The notes: generated by a model not told the origin, from the letters alone. Counted from the first letter of the stretch, positions 16,249 through 26,543 are shown. The stretch: 39,272 nucleotides of DNA from an uncultured bacterium (GCA_903850545.1 CAINLW010000059.1:1-39272); one strand, 5' to 3'. A program made the numbers and translations.

Positions 16249-17856
16249 TTAAAAATTATAAAACAAGTGTGCAAACGACTTTGCACCATTTATTGGAAAA
16301 TTTATTACATTTAACCAAAAACTAGGAGTTGTTGTAGATTTTATTGATTCTAAAATTGTGGCTGTCTGCGAAACATTTTTAGTGTCTTGAGATTCACCAA
16401 CCCCTCCACTTGGTGTAATATTACTGATTTTGTCTGTTTGTTTATTTACTGACAATTTAATATCGGCAACCACTTTTTTGTCACTTTCTTGTTTTTTTGC
16501 AACAACTGATGATAAACTTTGTGTGTTCTCGATGATTTTACTTTGAACAGTTTTTTGTAAAATTGCGAGTGAAGTGTTTTGTTTTTCAATTTCATCACCA
16601 TCAAAATACGCAATCTCCCTACCCATAGGATTACTCATGGAAATTCTAACTGAGGAAGAACTGTTTCCAACAGGAAGAACAAATCCATACAGCGAAGGAG
16701 CAGTAAAAATATCTTCTTTTGAAATTATAATTTTATTACCAGCACTTATTATTGTGTCTTCTGGAAATACAAAATCTTTTTGCCCATTATTAATTTTCCA
16801 TTTTCCTATATTTATTTCAATATTGTTTTTGTTTGTTATTTCTACATCTCCATTTGCTAAATTTGTTACGGAAACATTTGGAAAATTGACTTTTACAATA
16901 GTTCTAGAAACTGAAATGTAATCCCCACAAACTCCATTTAAAACCACTTGGTATTCTCCAGGATATTTATATGTGTGATTGACAATTTTACCTTCTGCAG
17001 AAAGACCATCACCGTATGACCATTTGAAAGTCGGTGTACATTGAATGTTTTGAGAAAGCTTATATTTTGCATCGAACTCTATTGGAGAGCCCACCAAAGT
17101 CGTTCTTTCGCGTCCAGCACTTGTCTCAAACGCAGTTTTTTCATTATAATCGCTTAAATCTTCTTCGGTTGAATGTGCTGAAACATAAACAATTCTTTTA
17201 ACAACTTTTGTGGTTTGAGTTGTGGTGCTTGTTGTGGTTGATGTTGAGCTCGTCGTACAACTTTGTGTAAGTTCAGGCGACCCACCACTACAACCGTCAG
17301 GAGTTTGAGTTAAAATCGTTCTTTCTTGAGTATCACTTAAACATATTCCCCACTCTGAATATGTGAATGAGGTGCAAATGTTTGAAGATACTGTGCCAAT
17401 ATTTATGATTTGTTCAACACTATCAAAAACTATTCCACTTTTTGATTTCGCCGAAACAGTAATTGTATGCTGTCCATCAGTCAATCCTTTATAATAAAAA
17501 GATCGGCTGGAGTTTCCAGAACTTATATAAACACTGGAGGTTGAAAAACCACCTGATAAAGTTGTAATACTTTTCCATGTATCTTTATTCGAAGAAAATT
17601 CACCGTTTCCTGAGGTAGATAAATTAAGATAAATCGTCTCAGTTGCCTTAGTTGTAGTACTGTCTTGATCTTCAGCTTCGATTTTTATAGGACCAGATAC
17701 TTGTCCAACTTCTAAAGTTTGTGTTTCACTAACAAAAGAAATCTTATAAACACTTGCGTAAACATTATTTACAAATACAAAATTAATAATAAAAATGACA
17801 AAAGAAACTGAGACAAAAAAGAACAAGTGTTTATTTTTTAACATCTTATTGATCAT
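16249..17856 (-). CDS. Secreted PKD-like and lamin-tail-domain (LTD) protein
   Basis: N-terminal signal/TM (HLFFFVSVSFVIFIINFVFVNNVYA); PKD-like WSYGDGLSAEGKIVNHTYKYPGEYQVVL; LTD-like VEITNKNNIEINIGKWKINNGQKDFVFPEDTIISAGNKIIIS; Thr/Ser-rich linker. Confidence 0.7.
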   Translation of the reverse strand: MINKMLKNKHLFFFVSVSFVIFIINFVFVNNVYASVYKISFVSETQTLEVGQVSGPIKIEAEDQDSTTTKATETIYLNLSTSGNGEFSSNKDTWKSITTLSGGFSTSSVYISSGNSSRSFYYKGLTDGQHTITVSAKSKSGIVFDSVEQIINIGTVSSNICTSFTYSEWGICLSDTQERTILTQTPDGCSGGSPELTQSCTTSSTSTTTSTTTQTTKVVKRIVYVSAHSTEEDLSDYNEKTAFETSAGRERTTLVGSPIEFDAKYKLSQNIQCTPTFKWSYGDGLSAEGKIVNHTYKYPGEYQVVLNGVCGDYISVSRTIVKVNFPNVSVTNLANGDVEITNKNNIEINIGKWKINNGQKDFVFPEDTIISAGNKIIISKEDIFTAPSLYGFVLPVGNSSSSVRISMSNPMGREIAYFDGDEIEKQNTSLAILQKTVQSKIIENTQSLSSVVAKKQESDKKVVADIKLSVNKQTDKISNITPSGGVGESQDTKNVSQTATILESIKSTTTPSFWLNVINFPINGAKSFAHLFYNF

Positions 17857-17962
17857 ACTAACACTCGCTCCACCACTACCCTAATTTTCTTTTGGCTTTT
17901 ATGTTGATAACTTTTTTTTAAACACTTTAAAGAAGCTTTCTTTCAAAAATAATTCAAAAGAA

Positions 17963-17995
17963 AAGCCCGGTCACTTTTGCGACTGGGCTTTTTCA
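17963..17995. terminator. Terminator 2 downstream of the surface-protein gene
   Basis: aaaagcccggtcacttttgcgactgggcttttt. Confidence 0.85.
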
Positions 17996-17999
17996 AAAC

Positions 18000-18027
18000 A
18001 AAAACCACCCTTTCGGGTGGTTTTTGT
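18000..18027. terminator. Terminator 1 downstream of the surface-protein gene
   Basis: aaaaaccaccctttcgggtggtttttg. Confidence 0.88.
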
Positions 18028-18077
18028 AACCTATTCTTCTATGGCGAATCCCACAGATAGAATCACAAGTGGTTATA

Positions 18078-21000
18078 TTAGTCTGTAACGACTACTGATA
18101 AGTTTACGTTGTATTGAGATGTACTCAAGTTTGCACTACTTGTTATAGCAGTTAGGTCTCCTTCTACATCAACCCATTGGAATGATGTAGCTACGCCCAA
18201 ACCTGTTGTAACCTTGTTAACATCTGTTGTTCCTGAAAGACTTAGTCCATCAGCATAAACATCAAGTGTCTCACCCGTAACATCATATGTTCCTGAGAAC
18301 ACGGCTGTTACTGTTTGACTTGTAATTGCAGAACCCGCTGTTATACCTGTTGCAACAGTAGTACCTGCAGAATTCTTGATATTTACTACAGTTCCTGAAG
18401 CTATTCCAGAACTATTACCAACAACTGCAAAGGTCAAAGGAATTTGTGTAAGTCTTACAAGAGAACCTGTAGAACTTATATTCATTCTTGCAACCAATTT
18501 ATTGTTGATAGCGCCTGTGCCTGGAGTTACTAATGTAACTGTTGGCATACCTGCAACTACGTACATATTGTTTGTAGCATTTGCTGACGTAGGATATGTT
18601 GTTGTTGAAGTATTTCCTGACTTGTACTCAATAGAAACTACTTGAACTCCTACTGGTAGATTTGACTCAACACCTGAATTTGTTGTTGTTCCAACTTTTC
18701 TGTATGAAACTACAACTGGGAATGCTGTACCTGCTAGATTGTTTTGTACTAGGATAGGTGCAGACGTGAAATCAAGAGTTGTTGTTGCATTTGCTTCTGT
18801 AATATCAACTGTCTTTCCACCAAATGTGATAGAAGAGATAGCTGTTGATGTAGAAACTGTCAACTTTACTGAAACTTTCTTTATTTCAACTGGAGCACTT
18901 ACAGCTTTTAATGTAAATGTACCTGCTGCATTTCCTGTAGTATTACCTACAACAAATTTTGTTGCTGGTGAAACTGATGAAAGAGCAATGTTTGCTAGAG
19001 TACCAGAAGTAACAGACATTGTTTGTCCTGTAGCGCTCTGATCTAGATCGATATTGCTGAATTTACCATTTCCAATAACTTGTATTGAAGTAGTTGCTGT
19101 ACCTGATGATATATTGTTTACATCAGCATATACTTTAACTGTTCTTGAAGAATCAGCGGCAATTTCAAAATTACCATTTGGTAATGTGATATTGTTTACT
19201 GATTGTGGATTAACTGGGGTTGAAGCGCCAACACCTGAAATTTCAACTGTTAAGTTTGAAAGATCTGTTGTTGCGATAGTACCACCCAAATTAACTGTAA
19301 TTGATCTAATTATAGCTATTTCTGAAGAATCAGCTTTAACTACGAATGAACCTATCAAGTTCTTTGAAGAACTTGGTAATAGAACGCTGTCTCCATCTGA
19401 AACACTCTTTGTAACTGTCATTCCTGCTCCAACTACTGTCATTTGAGGACCAGTCTTTGCTGATGCTGGAATATTTCTTGTAGCAAATGAATACAAACCT
19501 TGTGTGTTCAATGAAGATGCTGTAAGTGTTCCTGTAACTACTGTATTTACTGCAATGTTTCCAACTAGGTTTTTCATATCAGCTTTCAATTCAAGAGAAA
19601 CTGATGTACCTGCTGGGATTGTGTAATTTACAGTATATGTCTTATCAACACCTAGGTTATCTTGTGTGCTTCCGATTTGCATACCGTTAGCAAACAATGA
19701 AACACTCTTTGTTGTTGTTGAAGTCTTTACTAGGAATGATGATATTTTCATATCTTCACCGTAAGCCTTCATTGTCCATTTACCGATAACAGCTTGTGAT
19801 GATCCAGTAACAATGTTACCAGAAATTAGAGAGGCATCATCTTGGAAGGTAATGTCTCCTTGTGAAACTGTCATTTTAGCTGTTGTAACTGGCTTTCCTG
19901 AAATGTTTGGAGTAACTCCAACATTGTAATTTGAACAGATCAAACCAATATCTGCAGCGTTTTGGATAGAAACTGTAAAGTCTCTAGTTGAACCCTTTAT
20001 AACATCAGCTCTAACTTCAAGATTCTTTGAACCTGTTTCTATTTTATAAGAATAAGCTCCTAGATCAAAAGTCATGTAACCATTTGTATCAATGCCTGCT
20101 GCTGTTGCAACTTGAACTCCACCTACGTAAAGTTTCAAATTTGTTAGTGAATCCATTGGGATTGAACCAACAACTTTAAATGCAGCTCTTGTCAAATAGG
20201 CTGCTTTGTTAGAAACAACCATTGGTGCTGACCAAATTGTGTAATTCAATGTACCTGCTTGAACATTCACAGCCGTAGCTGGAGTTGATGAAGCGGCAGC
20301 TGCAATAGTAACTGCAGCTAATTCACTTGCTGTTGGACTATAAACTGTCATCATTGCGCCACTTACTGGATACAATGCTTGAACTGGAACGTTTGTTAAA
20401 ACGTTAGTTAAAGAAACTCCAACTAACTCGCTACTGGTTAAACCAGAAACTATATCAGCTCTTACTGATATTGTTCTTGATGAACCAGCTGGAACTGTAA
20501 ACAATCCTGTACCAGCATTAAACATTACTTTTCCTGATGAAACTGAAGCTGAATCTGTAAGTCTTACTGCTCCCTCATAAAGATAAACAGCGTTTAATGT
20601 TGAATCTCCTGCAACTCCAATCTTAGACAAAGTTACATTTGTAACAACAGCTGGAACAGCTGATGTATTTTCAAATGTATATTCTGCTAGATTTGCTGCT
20701 GCTTGAGAAGAAAGTAGGGCACCTGCTACAGGTGATGTAGGAGCTAGCGAAACTTTCAAATCTACTCCAGTAACATTTGTACCTGTTGTGGTAGTTGTTG
20801 TTGTAGTAGTTGTTGTAACTGAACCGTTTACTGTTGCTCTTGTTTTAGAACCAAAGTATCCAGCTGCTGGTGTGATTCCTTTTTCCAACTGATATTTTAT
20901 AAGAGCTGCTTTTGTTAAAGAGCCAAAATATCCTGTTGCTGGAGAAATTCCTAGCAAATTTTGTAATGCTGTAACATCAGCACCTTTTGAACCAACTGTA

Positions 21001-21248
21001 AGGTCTGTTGCAAAAGTATAACCTGATGTTGCTGAACCTGTTGTTGTTACTGTTCCTGAAGTTGGTTGTCCATTCAAAGATGCAGTGACGTTAGCAACAG
21101 TTGTTGCATCAGCTCCAAAAGATTGAAGCAATGAAACAATTGCGCTTACTTGAGCAGATGTTAATGCTGCAGCTTGTGCAACGCTTCCACCCACCATTGA
21201 AAGTACCAATGCAAATGATGCAATGATACCAATTAATTTTTTACTCAT
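18078..21248 (-). CDS. Large secreted surface (S-layer-like) protein with N-terminal peptidoglycan-binding domain
   Basis: Signal peptide LIGIIASFALVLSMVGGSVAQAA; PG-binding-1-like TDLTVGSKGADVTALQNLLGISPATGYFGSLTKAALIKYQLEKGI; poly-Thr linker; many beta-rich Ser/Thr/Val/Ala repeats. Confidence 0.8.
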   Translation of the reverse strand: MSKKLIGIIASFALVLSMVGGSVAQAAALTSAQVSAIVSLLQSFGADATTVANVTASLNGQPTSGTVTTTGSATSGYTFATDLTVGSKGADVTALQNLLGISPATGYFGSLTKAALIKYQLEKGITPAAGYFGSKTRATVNGSVTTTTTTTTTTTGTNVTGVDLKVSLAPTSPVAGALLSSQAAANLAEYTFENTSAVPAVVTNVTLSKIGVAGDSTLNAVYLYEGAVRLTDSASVSSGKVMFNAGTGLFTVPAGSSRTISVRADIVSGLTSSELVGVSLTNVLTNVPVQALYPVSGAMMTVYSPTASELAAVTIAAAASSTPATAVNVQAGTLNYTIWSAPMVVSNKAAYLTRAAFKVVGSIPMDSLTNLKLYVGGVQVATAAGIDTNGYMTFDLGAYSYKIETGSKNLEVRADVIKGSTRDFTVSIQNAADIGLICSNYNVGVTPNISGKPVTTAKMTVSQGDITFQDDASLISGNIVTGSSQAVIGKWTMKAYGEDMKISSFLVKTSTTTKSVSLFANGMQIGSTQDNLGVDKTYTVNYTIPAGTSVSLELKADMKNLVGNIAVNTVVTGTLTASSLNTQGLYSFATRNIPASAKTGPQMTVVGAGMTVTKSVSDGDSVLLPSSSKNLIGSFVVKADSSEIAIIRSITVNLGGTIATTDLSNLTVEISGVGASTPVNPQSVNNITLPNGNFEIAADSSRTVKVYADVNNISSGTATTSIQVIGNGKFSNIDLDQSATGQTMSVTSGTLANIALSSVSPATKFVVGNTTGNAAGTFTLKAVSAPVEIKKVSVKLTVSTSTAISSITFGGKTVDITEANATTTLDFTSAPILVQNNLAGTAFPVVVSYRKVGTTTNSGVESNLPVGVQVVSIEYKSGNTSTTTYPTSANATNNMYVVAGMPTVTLVTPGTGAINNKLVARMNISSTGSLVRLTQIPLTFAVVGNSSGIASGTVVNIKNSAGTTVATGITAGSAITSQTVTAVFSGTYDVTGETLDVYADGLSLSGTTDVNKVTTGLGVATSFQWVDVEGDLTAITSSANLSTSQYNVNLSVVVTD

Positions 21249-21865
21249 ATCTAATTTGTAATTTTTAAATTAAAAGAAAAAACTTTCCCGAACATTAACT
21301 AATAAATAACTAATAACGTTGGAAAGAATTAACTTTATTTTCTCATCAGTGAACTCTCGCGAGCAAAATAAAAGTTTCGACTAAAAACTATTTATTTAAA
21401 TCTGATGAATATCTCTGTTCTCAAAAATTTTAAAATATTATTTCAAAAAATTTGAGATAACACACGGCCGACATATTGCACGCGTGACTTTCTTCCTACT
21501 ATTTCTTCTTTCCCGTATTCTCAATCACACGATTATCTTGAGCAGATAAAAGTTTTTATTATGAATGAGTTCGACACAAGTTTGAAGAATTAGTTGACAT
21601 AACTAAAACTGACTTTCTGTATTTCCGACATATTCAATTGTCAAAGTTCTCGACCACTGACAAATGGGTTTGAGCAAACCCGAATCAGTATTCTGTATTG
21701 GTGATTAGTTTTTTCAAACTAACCAGATTAGACCGCCTTTCAGCCGTCTAAAATTGCAAGGTTTTAAATCGTTTTTATGCAACTTAATTCACCTTGTTGT
21801 GTATTATATATCTTGTTTGTAAAACAAGCAAAATACATAACTGTGGATAACTCAAAAACAGGTTG

Positions 21866-21912
21866 TAGAAAGTAGCTTCTTAGCTTTTTAGGAATAGAAT
21901 TCCTAAAAAGAA
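21866..21912. repeat. AGCTA-type intergenic repeat with perfect hairpin
   Basis: gttgtagaaagtagcttcttagctttttaggaatagaattcctaaaaag; reverse complement TTCCTAAAAAGCTAAGAAGCTACTTTCTACAA recurs at about 26509-26536 (one mismatch). Confidence 0.65.
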
Positions 21913-22273
21913 TAACGATACTAACGACAACTTTCTTTAAGATCCACGAGGAGCTATTGTTGCATATTTGGGGTGAAAAAACAAGCATTGAATATGCAAA
22001 AATAAAAACTACGAATAATAACGAAACCCTGCGAAAACCACCAAACGGAATCCGTCTTTGCGAGCGGAGTGTTGAAAAGCGAATACATGGAGCTTTTCAA
22101 AGACGGACTGAGCGAAGGCGAAGGAGTCGGGGTCGGCATAAATTTTCAGCAGAAAATTATATGTGATGCAATCCAGGTTAATTAAAGAAATTTTCCGAGG
22201 AAAGACCTCCAAAAGGCAAAAAGAAGGACTCACCTCAAATGAATGAGGAAGAATTACCTCTAAATTAAAGAAT

Positions 22274-22308
22274 TCAAAGGACGGCAGGCGAAGCCTGCCG
22301 TCCTTTAA
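22274..22308. terminator. Strong bidirectional terminator
   Basis: aaaggacggcaggcgaagcctgccgtccttt: 14-bp perfect stem. Confidence 0.88.
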
Positions 22309-22345
22309 TCAAATTTTCTACCACCTAACAACTAGTAGCTAAAAG

Positions 22346-23176
22346 CTATTTCATAAAGTATTTTGACCATCTTCTCTCCCCTTCTTTTTTCAAAAGTCCT
22401 TTAGAAACTAAACTTAGAAGCTCCCTCTGTATCGTCTTTTCGCTACAATCATTTATATTCTTGGCAAAATCTTTAATCGTCAAACCGACACCACTTTTCA
22501 ACATTGATAAGATAATCTCTCTTCTACTATCTTTGTCCTTTACAACTTTTTCTGAATTCGTATTTTTTATTAAAGACTTATTTTCATTCGTATTGTCTAG
22601 GACACTGTCCTTTTGTCCTTTATCATTGTCCTTTACTGTATCATCCGCCATTTTATTATTTAAATTTTGTAATCGTGATCCGGACTGAAAAGCTTGCTCA
22701 GGAATATAGTTGTAATCGCCATCAAAAAGATTCGGTTCAAATGCGATTTTAGCTGATGAATAATTTGTAGAAGAAGTAACAAGAAAATCAGCAAGTTTTT
22801 TAAGTTCTAAAGTTATTATTTGATGATTCATTTTTGACATCATTTTCGTATTTTCTGCAATATCAAAAATGATTGATGTTTCACTAATCGCTGACAACAA
22901 ACTTTTCTGATATGCTTCCTCACCCCAAACTCTATCAGACATAGCCAAAACCGTTCCTAACATCTCGTTTGCAAGAGTTCTTGTTCTCTCCTTCATTGGC
23001 TCCTTATCAGACATATGGCTAGTTAGTAAATATATTGCTCTGACTAATCTTTCTGTCTTTTGAAAAACAAAAAGTCCGTAAGAATCACCAGCAAACAAGA
23101 TAGTAATATCCGCCCTAACTACTGGGTTGTTTTGATTTTGTGAGCTAATTAAATTATTTTGGTTATTATTATCCAT
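22346..23176 (-). CDS. Hypothetical protein with C-terminal winged-HTH (DeoR-like) domain
   Basis: SRREIILSMLKSGVGLTIKDFAKNINDCSEKTIQRELLSLVSKGLLKKEGERRWSKYF; N-terminal about 160 aa alpha-helical. Confidence 0.65.
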   Translation of the reverse strand: MDNNNQNNLISSQNQNNPVVRADITILFAGDSYGLFVFQKTERLVRAIYLLTSHMSDKEPMKERTRTLANEMLGTVLAMSDRVWGEEAYQKSLLSAISETSIIFDIAENTKMMSKMNHQIITLELKKLADFLVTSSTNYSSAKIAFEPNLFDGDYNYIPEQAFQSGSRLQNLNNKMADDTVKDNDKGQKDSVLDNTNENKSLIKNTNSEKVVKDKDSRREIILSMLKSGVGLTIKDFAKNINDCSEKTIQRELLSLVSKGLLKKEGERRWSKYFMK

Positions 23177-23594
23177 AATCTATGTCTTATACTTGTCTTT
23201 TAATAAAAAGTCTTTTACTTTTTCATTTGTCCATTAAATTTGTCTTAAAGAATTTCACGGACAAATTCATAATTTGTACAATGATAATATGTCCGTTATA
23301 AAAAGTAAAGAGGTTTTTGCTACTGGAAAACAAAATTGGTTGAAGTAGCAATAGTAAAAACAGAAAAATACTTTAAGTTTGTCTTTGCATGTGTTGCGGA
23401 GCAATCCAAATTAGTATTAGTTTCGATTTAAATTACTTACTTAAATAATCGCCCTTTCACAGTACCTTGCGTAAACGAAGACTTTCACTTCCTAAAGCTA
23501 GACCAATAAAAAAAATAAGCAAAATAATTGCAAAATTTTATACTGTTTATAATCAAATTATACAAGAAATTTTATTTATTTTTTGTTATAATTA

Positions 23595-23729
23595 ACCCGT
23601 TAAAGTTTTTACTGATGTGTTGAAAATGAGAAGTAAAAAATGCATTTTTTTATAAAAATAGCTAGATAACAAACTTCACTGTCATTTAACATCAACACCC
23701 TATTTTCGTCAGTAAAAATTTTCTCGGGT
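23595..23729 (+). repeat. Palindromic element, family B copy 2 (ftsK leader)
   Basis: TATAATTA-ACCCGTTAAAGTTTTTACTGA...TCAGTAAAAATTTTCTCGGGT-AAACATC-ATG. Confidence 0.82.
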
Positions 23730-23736
23730 AAACATC

Positions 23737-26013
23737 ATGGCAATAAAAAACAAAGAAAAAAAGAATCCTAAATCAACTCCAAAGGAAAATATTTTAAGCA
23801 GTATAAAAAACGAAACCAAACAAGGAATTATTGCGGTCGCTTTTTTTGTACTTGCAATTATTTTTACACTCGCTTCAATTAAAACTGGGGCTGATGGAAG
23901 CTTTGCAGGCCCAGTTGGTAAAGAGATCTATCACCTACTCTCCATACTTTTAGGTATTGGATATTTCTTAATTCCTATATTCTTTCTTATGCTTAGTATT
24001 TCTTTTTTTAAAGTTGAAGAAAGAGATTTTAATAAGTTAAAATTTTTTGGCGCTATATTATTTTTTATTTCAGGACTTGGAATGATTGATCTTGTATCAA
24101 AACACTACTGGACAGCTCAGGGTGGCATGCTCGGTGGAGTTATTTCTTCACCATTATTAAAAATGTTTGATTTTTATGCCAGCGCAATTATTTTGTTAGC
24201 AATACTTATTATCTCCTGCCTTATATTATTTGAAACAAGGATTACAGTCGAATCAATAATGTTTTGGAGAAAAGACAAAAAGGAAGATGACGACGATATA
24301 AAAGTAATTGCTGACAAAGCTGAAGCAGATGAAAAGAAAGAAGAAAAAGCTGAAGAAGAAAAAGAGGAAAGAAAAGACAAAAAAACATCAAAAGGTGTTT
24401 TCATCAAAAAAAATGAAGAAGACGAATCTGGAATAAAATTTAATCCAAAAGCAGTTGGAAATACAAAATATGTTCCTCCCCCACTATCACTCTTAGAAGA
24501 TGACAAAGGAAGAATCGTTTCTGGAGACATAAAAGCAAACGCAAATATCATAAAAAGAACTTTGCAAAACTTCGGTATAGATGTAGAAATGGATGAAGTT
24601 TCTATCGGGCCATCTGTTACAAGATATGCATTGAAGCCGGCCGAGGGGGTAAAAATTTCTAGGATTATGGGGTTGCAAAACGACCTTTCCCTTGCGCTTG
24701 CCGCTCACCCTCTGAGAATCGAAGCTCCAATCCCTGGAAAATCTCTTGTAGGAATTGAGATACCAAACTCGGTAAAGTCTACAGTCGGACTTGCTAACCT
24801 TATCGGCTCAGAAGAATTCCAAAAATCAGACAAACCCCTACTTATTACACTTGGAAAAGGAATTTCTGGAAAATCACATTTTGTTAATGTCGCCAAAATG
24901 CCACATGTGCTTGTTGCCGGAGCAACTGGAAGCGGTAAGTCTGTAACGATACATGCAATGATTACCTCCCTACTTTACAGAAACTCACCGGAAAATTTGA
25001 GATTTATTATGATTGATCCAAAAAGAGTCGAACTTACTTTATATAATAAAATTCCCCACCTTCTCACTCCAGTTATTACTGATGCAAAGAAAACCATTCT
25101 CGCTTTAAAATGGGCGACGAAAGAAATGGATCGTAGATATGATCTTTTGGAATTTCATGCTGCAAAGGATATAGATTCGTATCATAAAAATGTTTTAGCA
25201 CCTGAAATTAGAAAGATTGAGGAGTTAAAGAAAAAAGGTACTTATGATCCATCCAAGCACGTCGTACCAGAAACTATGCCTTTCATCGTTATTGTTATAG
25301 ATGAACTTGCAGATATTATGATGGCCTATCCAAGAGAACTCGAGGCTGGAATCGTGCGCTTGGCCCAAATGAGCCGTGCTGTCGGTATTCACCTCATTAT
25401 CTCAACACAAAGACCAAGCGTTAATGTCATTACCGGTATAATTAAAGCAAACATCCCTACAAGAATCGCGCTTCAGGTTGTATCACAAATAGATTCAAGA
25501 ACGATTTTGGATACTCCTGGTGCTGAAAAGCTTCTCGGGGCTGGAGACATGCTTTATATGGGAGGTGAGATGTCAAAACCTGTGAGAATTCAATCGGCTT
25601 TTGTTTCAGAAAAAGAAGTAAAAGATGTTGTTAAATATTTGGTAGATTCATACAGAGATGAGCTTATCGGCGGAGAAATTGACCTTACCGCTGTGACAAG
25701 TGGTGGAAGTGAAGATGATGGTGTTGGAGTATTTAACAGCCTAGAAGACGATGGTGGTGATGAACTTTATGAACAAGCAAAGGAAGAGGTTTTAAAAGCA
25801 GGAAAAGCATCTACTTCATACATACAGAGAAAACTTCGTGTCGGATATTCAAGAGCAGCCAGACTTATTGATTTGCTTGAACAAAAAGGAGTAATTGGTC
25901 CTGGTGATGGGGCAAGAGCGAGAGAGATAATTGGTAACGACAATAATTCTGAAACAACTGAGAAAGAAGTTAAATTGGAGGGGGTGGAACATAAAGATGG
26001 AGACTATTTGTAG
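23737..26013 (+). CDS. ftsK: DNA translocase FtsK/SpoIIIE
   Basis: HVLVAGATGSGKSVTIHAMITSLLYRNSPENLRFIMIDPKRVELTLY; gamma domain ASTSYIQRKLRVGYSRAARLIDLLEQKGVIGPGDGARAREI. Confidence 0.96.
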   Translation: MAIKNKEKKNPKSTPKENILSSIKNETKQGIIAVAFFVLAIIFTLASIKTGADGSFAGPVGKEIYHLLSILLGIGYFLIPIFFLMLSISFFKVEERDFNKLKFFGAILFFISGLGMIDLVSKHYWTAQGGMLGGVISSPLLKMFDFYASAIILLAILIISCLILFETRITVESIMFWRKDKKEDDDDIKVIADKAEADEKKEEKAEEEKEERKDKKTSKGVFIKKNEEDESGIKFNPKAVGNTKYVPPPLSLLEDDKGRIVSGDIKANANIIKRTLQNFGIDVEMDEVSIGPSVTRYALKPAEGVKISRIMGLQNDLSLALAAHPLRIEAPIPGKSLVGIEIPNSVKSTVGLANLIGSEEFQKSDKPLLITLGKGISGKSHFVNVAKMPHVLVAGATGSGKSVTIHAMITSLLYRNSPENLRFIMIDPKRVELTLYNKIPHLLTPVITDAKKTILALKWATKEMDRRYDLLEFHAAKDIDSYHKNVLAPEIRKIEELKKKGTYDPSKHVVPETMPFIVIVIDELADIMMAYPRELEAGIVRLAQMSRAVGIHLIISTQRPSVNVITGIIKANIPTRIALQVVSQIDSRTILDTPGAEKLLGAGDMLYMGGEMSKPVRIQSAFVSEKEVKDVVKYLVDSYRDELIGGEIDLTAVTSGGSEDDGVGVFNSLEDDGGDELYEQAKEEVLKAGKASTSYIQRKLRVGYSRAARLIDLLEQKGVIGPGDGARAREIIGNDNNSETTEKEVKLEGVEHKDGDYL

Positions 26014-26093
26014 GTAAATAATTATGAACTGTAAATTATGAATGGTAAATGACAAATTTCATAATTAATAATTAATAATTAATAATTTACAAA

Positions 26094-26447
26094 ATGACTG
26101 ACCGACACGCAACAAAAAGATTACTAAAGACATTAGTTATTTCAATAATACTACTTTTTTTGTTAGGTTATACGACATATGAAATACAAAAAGTAATGTT
26201 TGGCCCAAGAATAGAAGTTACCTCCCCCGTAAACGGATCCTTAATATCAAATTCATTTACAGAAATATCTGGCGTTGCAAAAAATATCAAAGATATCAGT
26301 ATGAATGACAGAAAGATTTTTATAGATGAGCAAGGTAATTTTAAAGAACATATATTATTGTCCTATGGGTACAACGCGATCACTATAAAAGCCACTGATA
26401 AATTTGGAAGAAATACTGAAAAAATGGTTGAGGTGATATATAAATGA
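26094..26447 (+). CDS. Membrane-anchored Ig-like (glucodextranase-B-like) small protein
   Basis: N-terminal TM LVISIILLFLLGYTTYEI, then VTSPVNGSLISNSFTEISGVAKNIKDISMNDRKIFIDEQGNFKEHILLSYGYNAITIKATDKFGR. Confidence 0.6.
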   Translation: MTDRHATKRLLKTLVISIILLFLLGYTTYEIQKVMFGPRIEVTSPVNGSLISNSFTEISGVAKNIKDISMNDRKIFIDEQGNFKEHILLSYGYNAITIKATDKFGRNTEKMVEVIYK

Positions 26448-26453
26448 ACAGGA

Positions 26454-26543
26454 CGTAGCTTATTAGCTTGTAGCTTATTAGGAAATCTAATTAATACATT
26501 TTTTCCTAAAAAGCTAAGAAGCTACTTCCTACAAGCTAACTTA
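26454..26543. repeat. AGCTA-type intergenic inverted repeat
   Basis: gtagcttattagcttgtagcttattaggaaa...tttcctaaaaagctaagaagctacttcctacaagctaa. Confidence 0.65.

Noticed and set aside
18376-19446. Plus-strand ORFs (89, 100, 130 aa) antisense to the surface-protein gene
   Set aside because: Compositional shadow of the Thr/Val/Ser-rich gene on the minus strand; no recognisable domains.
20787-20820. GTTGTT/GTAGTT tandem repeat, possible microsatellite or CRISPR-like repeat
   Set aside because: Encodes the poly-Thr linker of the surface protein; no spacer structure.
21841-21850. Perfect DnaA box (TGTGGATAA) in a non-coding region, possible oriC
   Set aside because: Only one clear box and no dnaA/dnaN nearby; insufficient for an origin call.
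21957-22166. 69-aa plus-strand ORF and overlapping minus-strand ORFs
   Set aside because: Encoded by hairpin-rich non-coding sequence; Arg/Pro-Ser-rich translation looks artifactual.
22193-22215. ccgaggaaagacctcc resembles RNase P RNA GAGGAAAGTCCGGGCTC
   Set aside because: No other RNase P conserved regions (e.g. ACAGAA...GGCTTA) found nearby.
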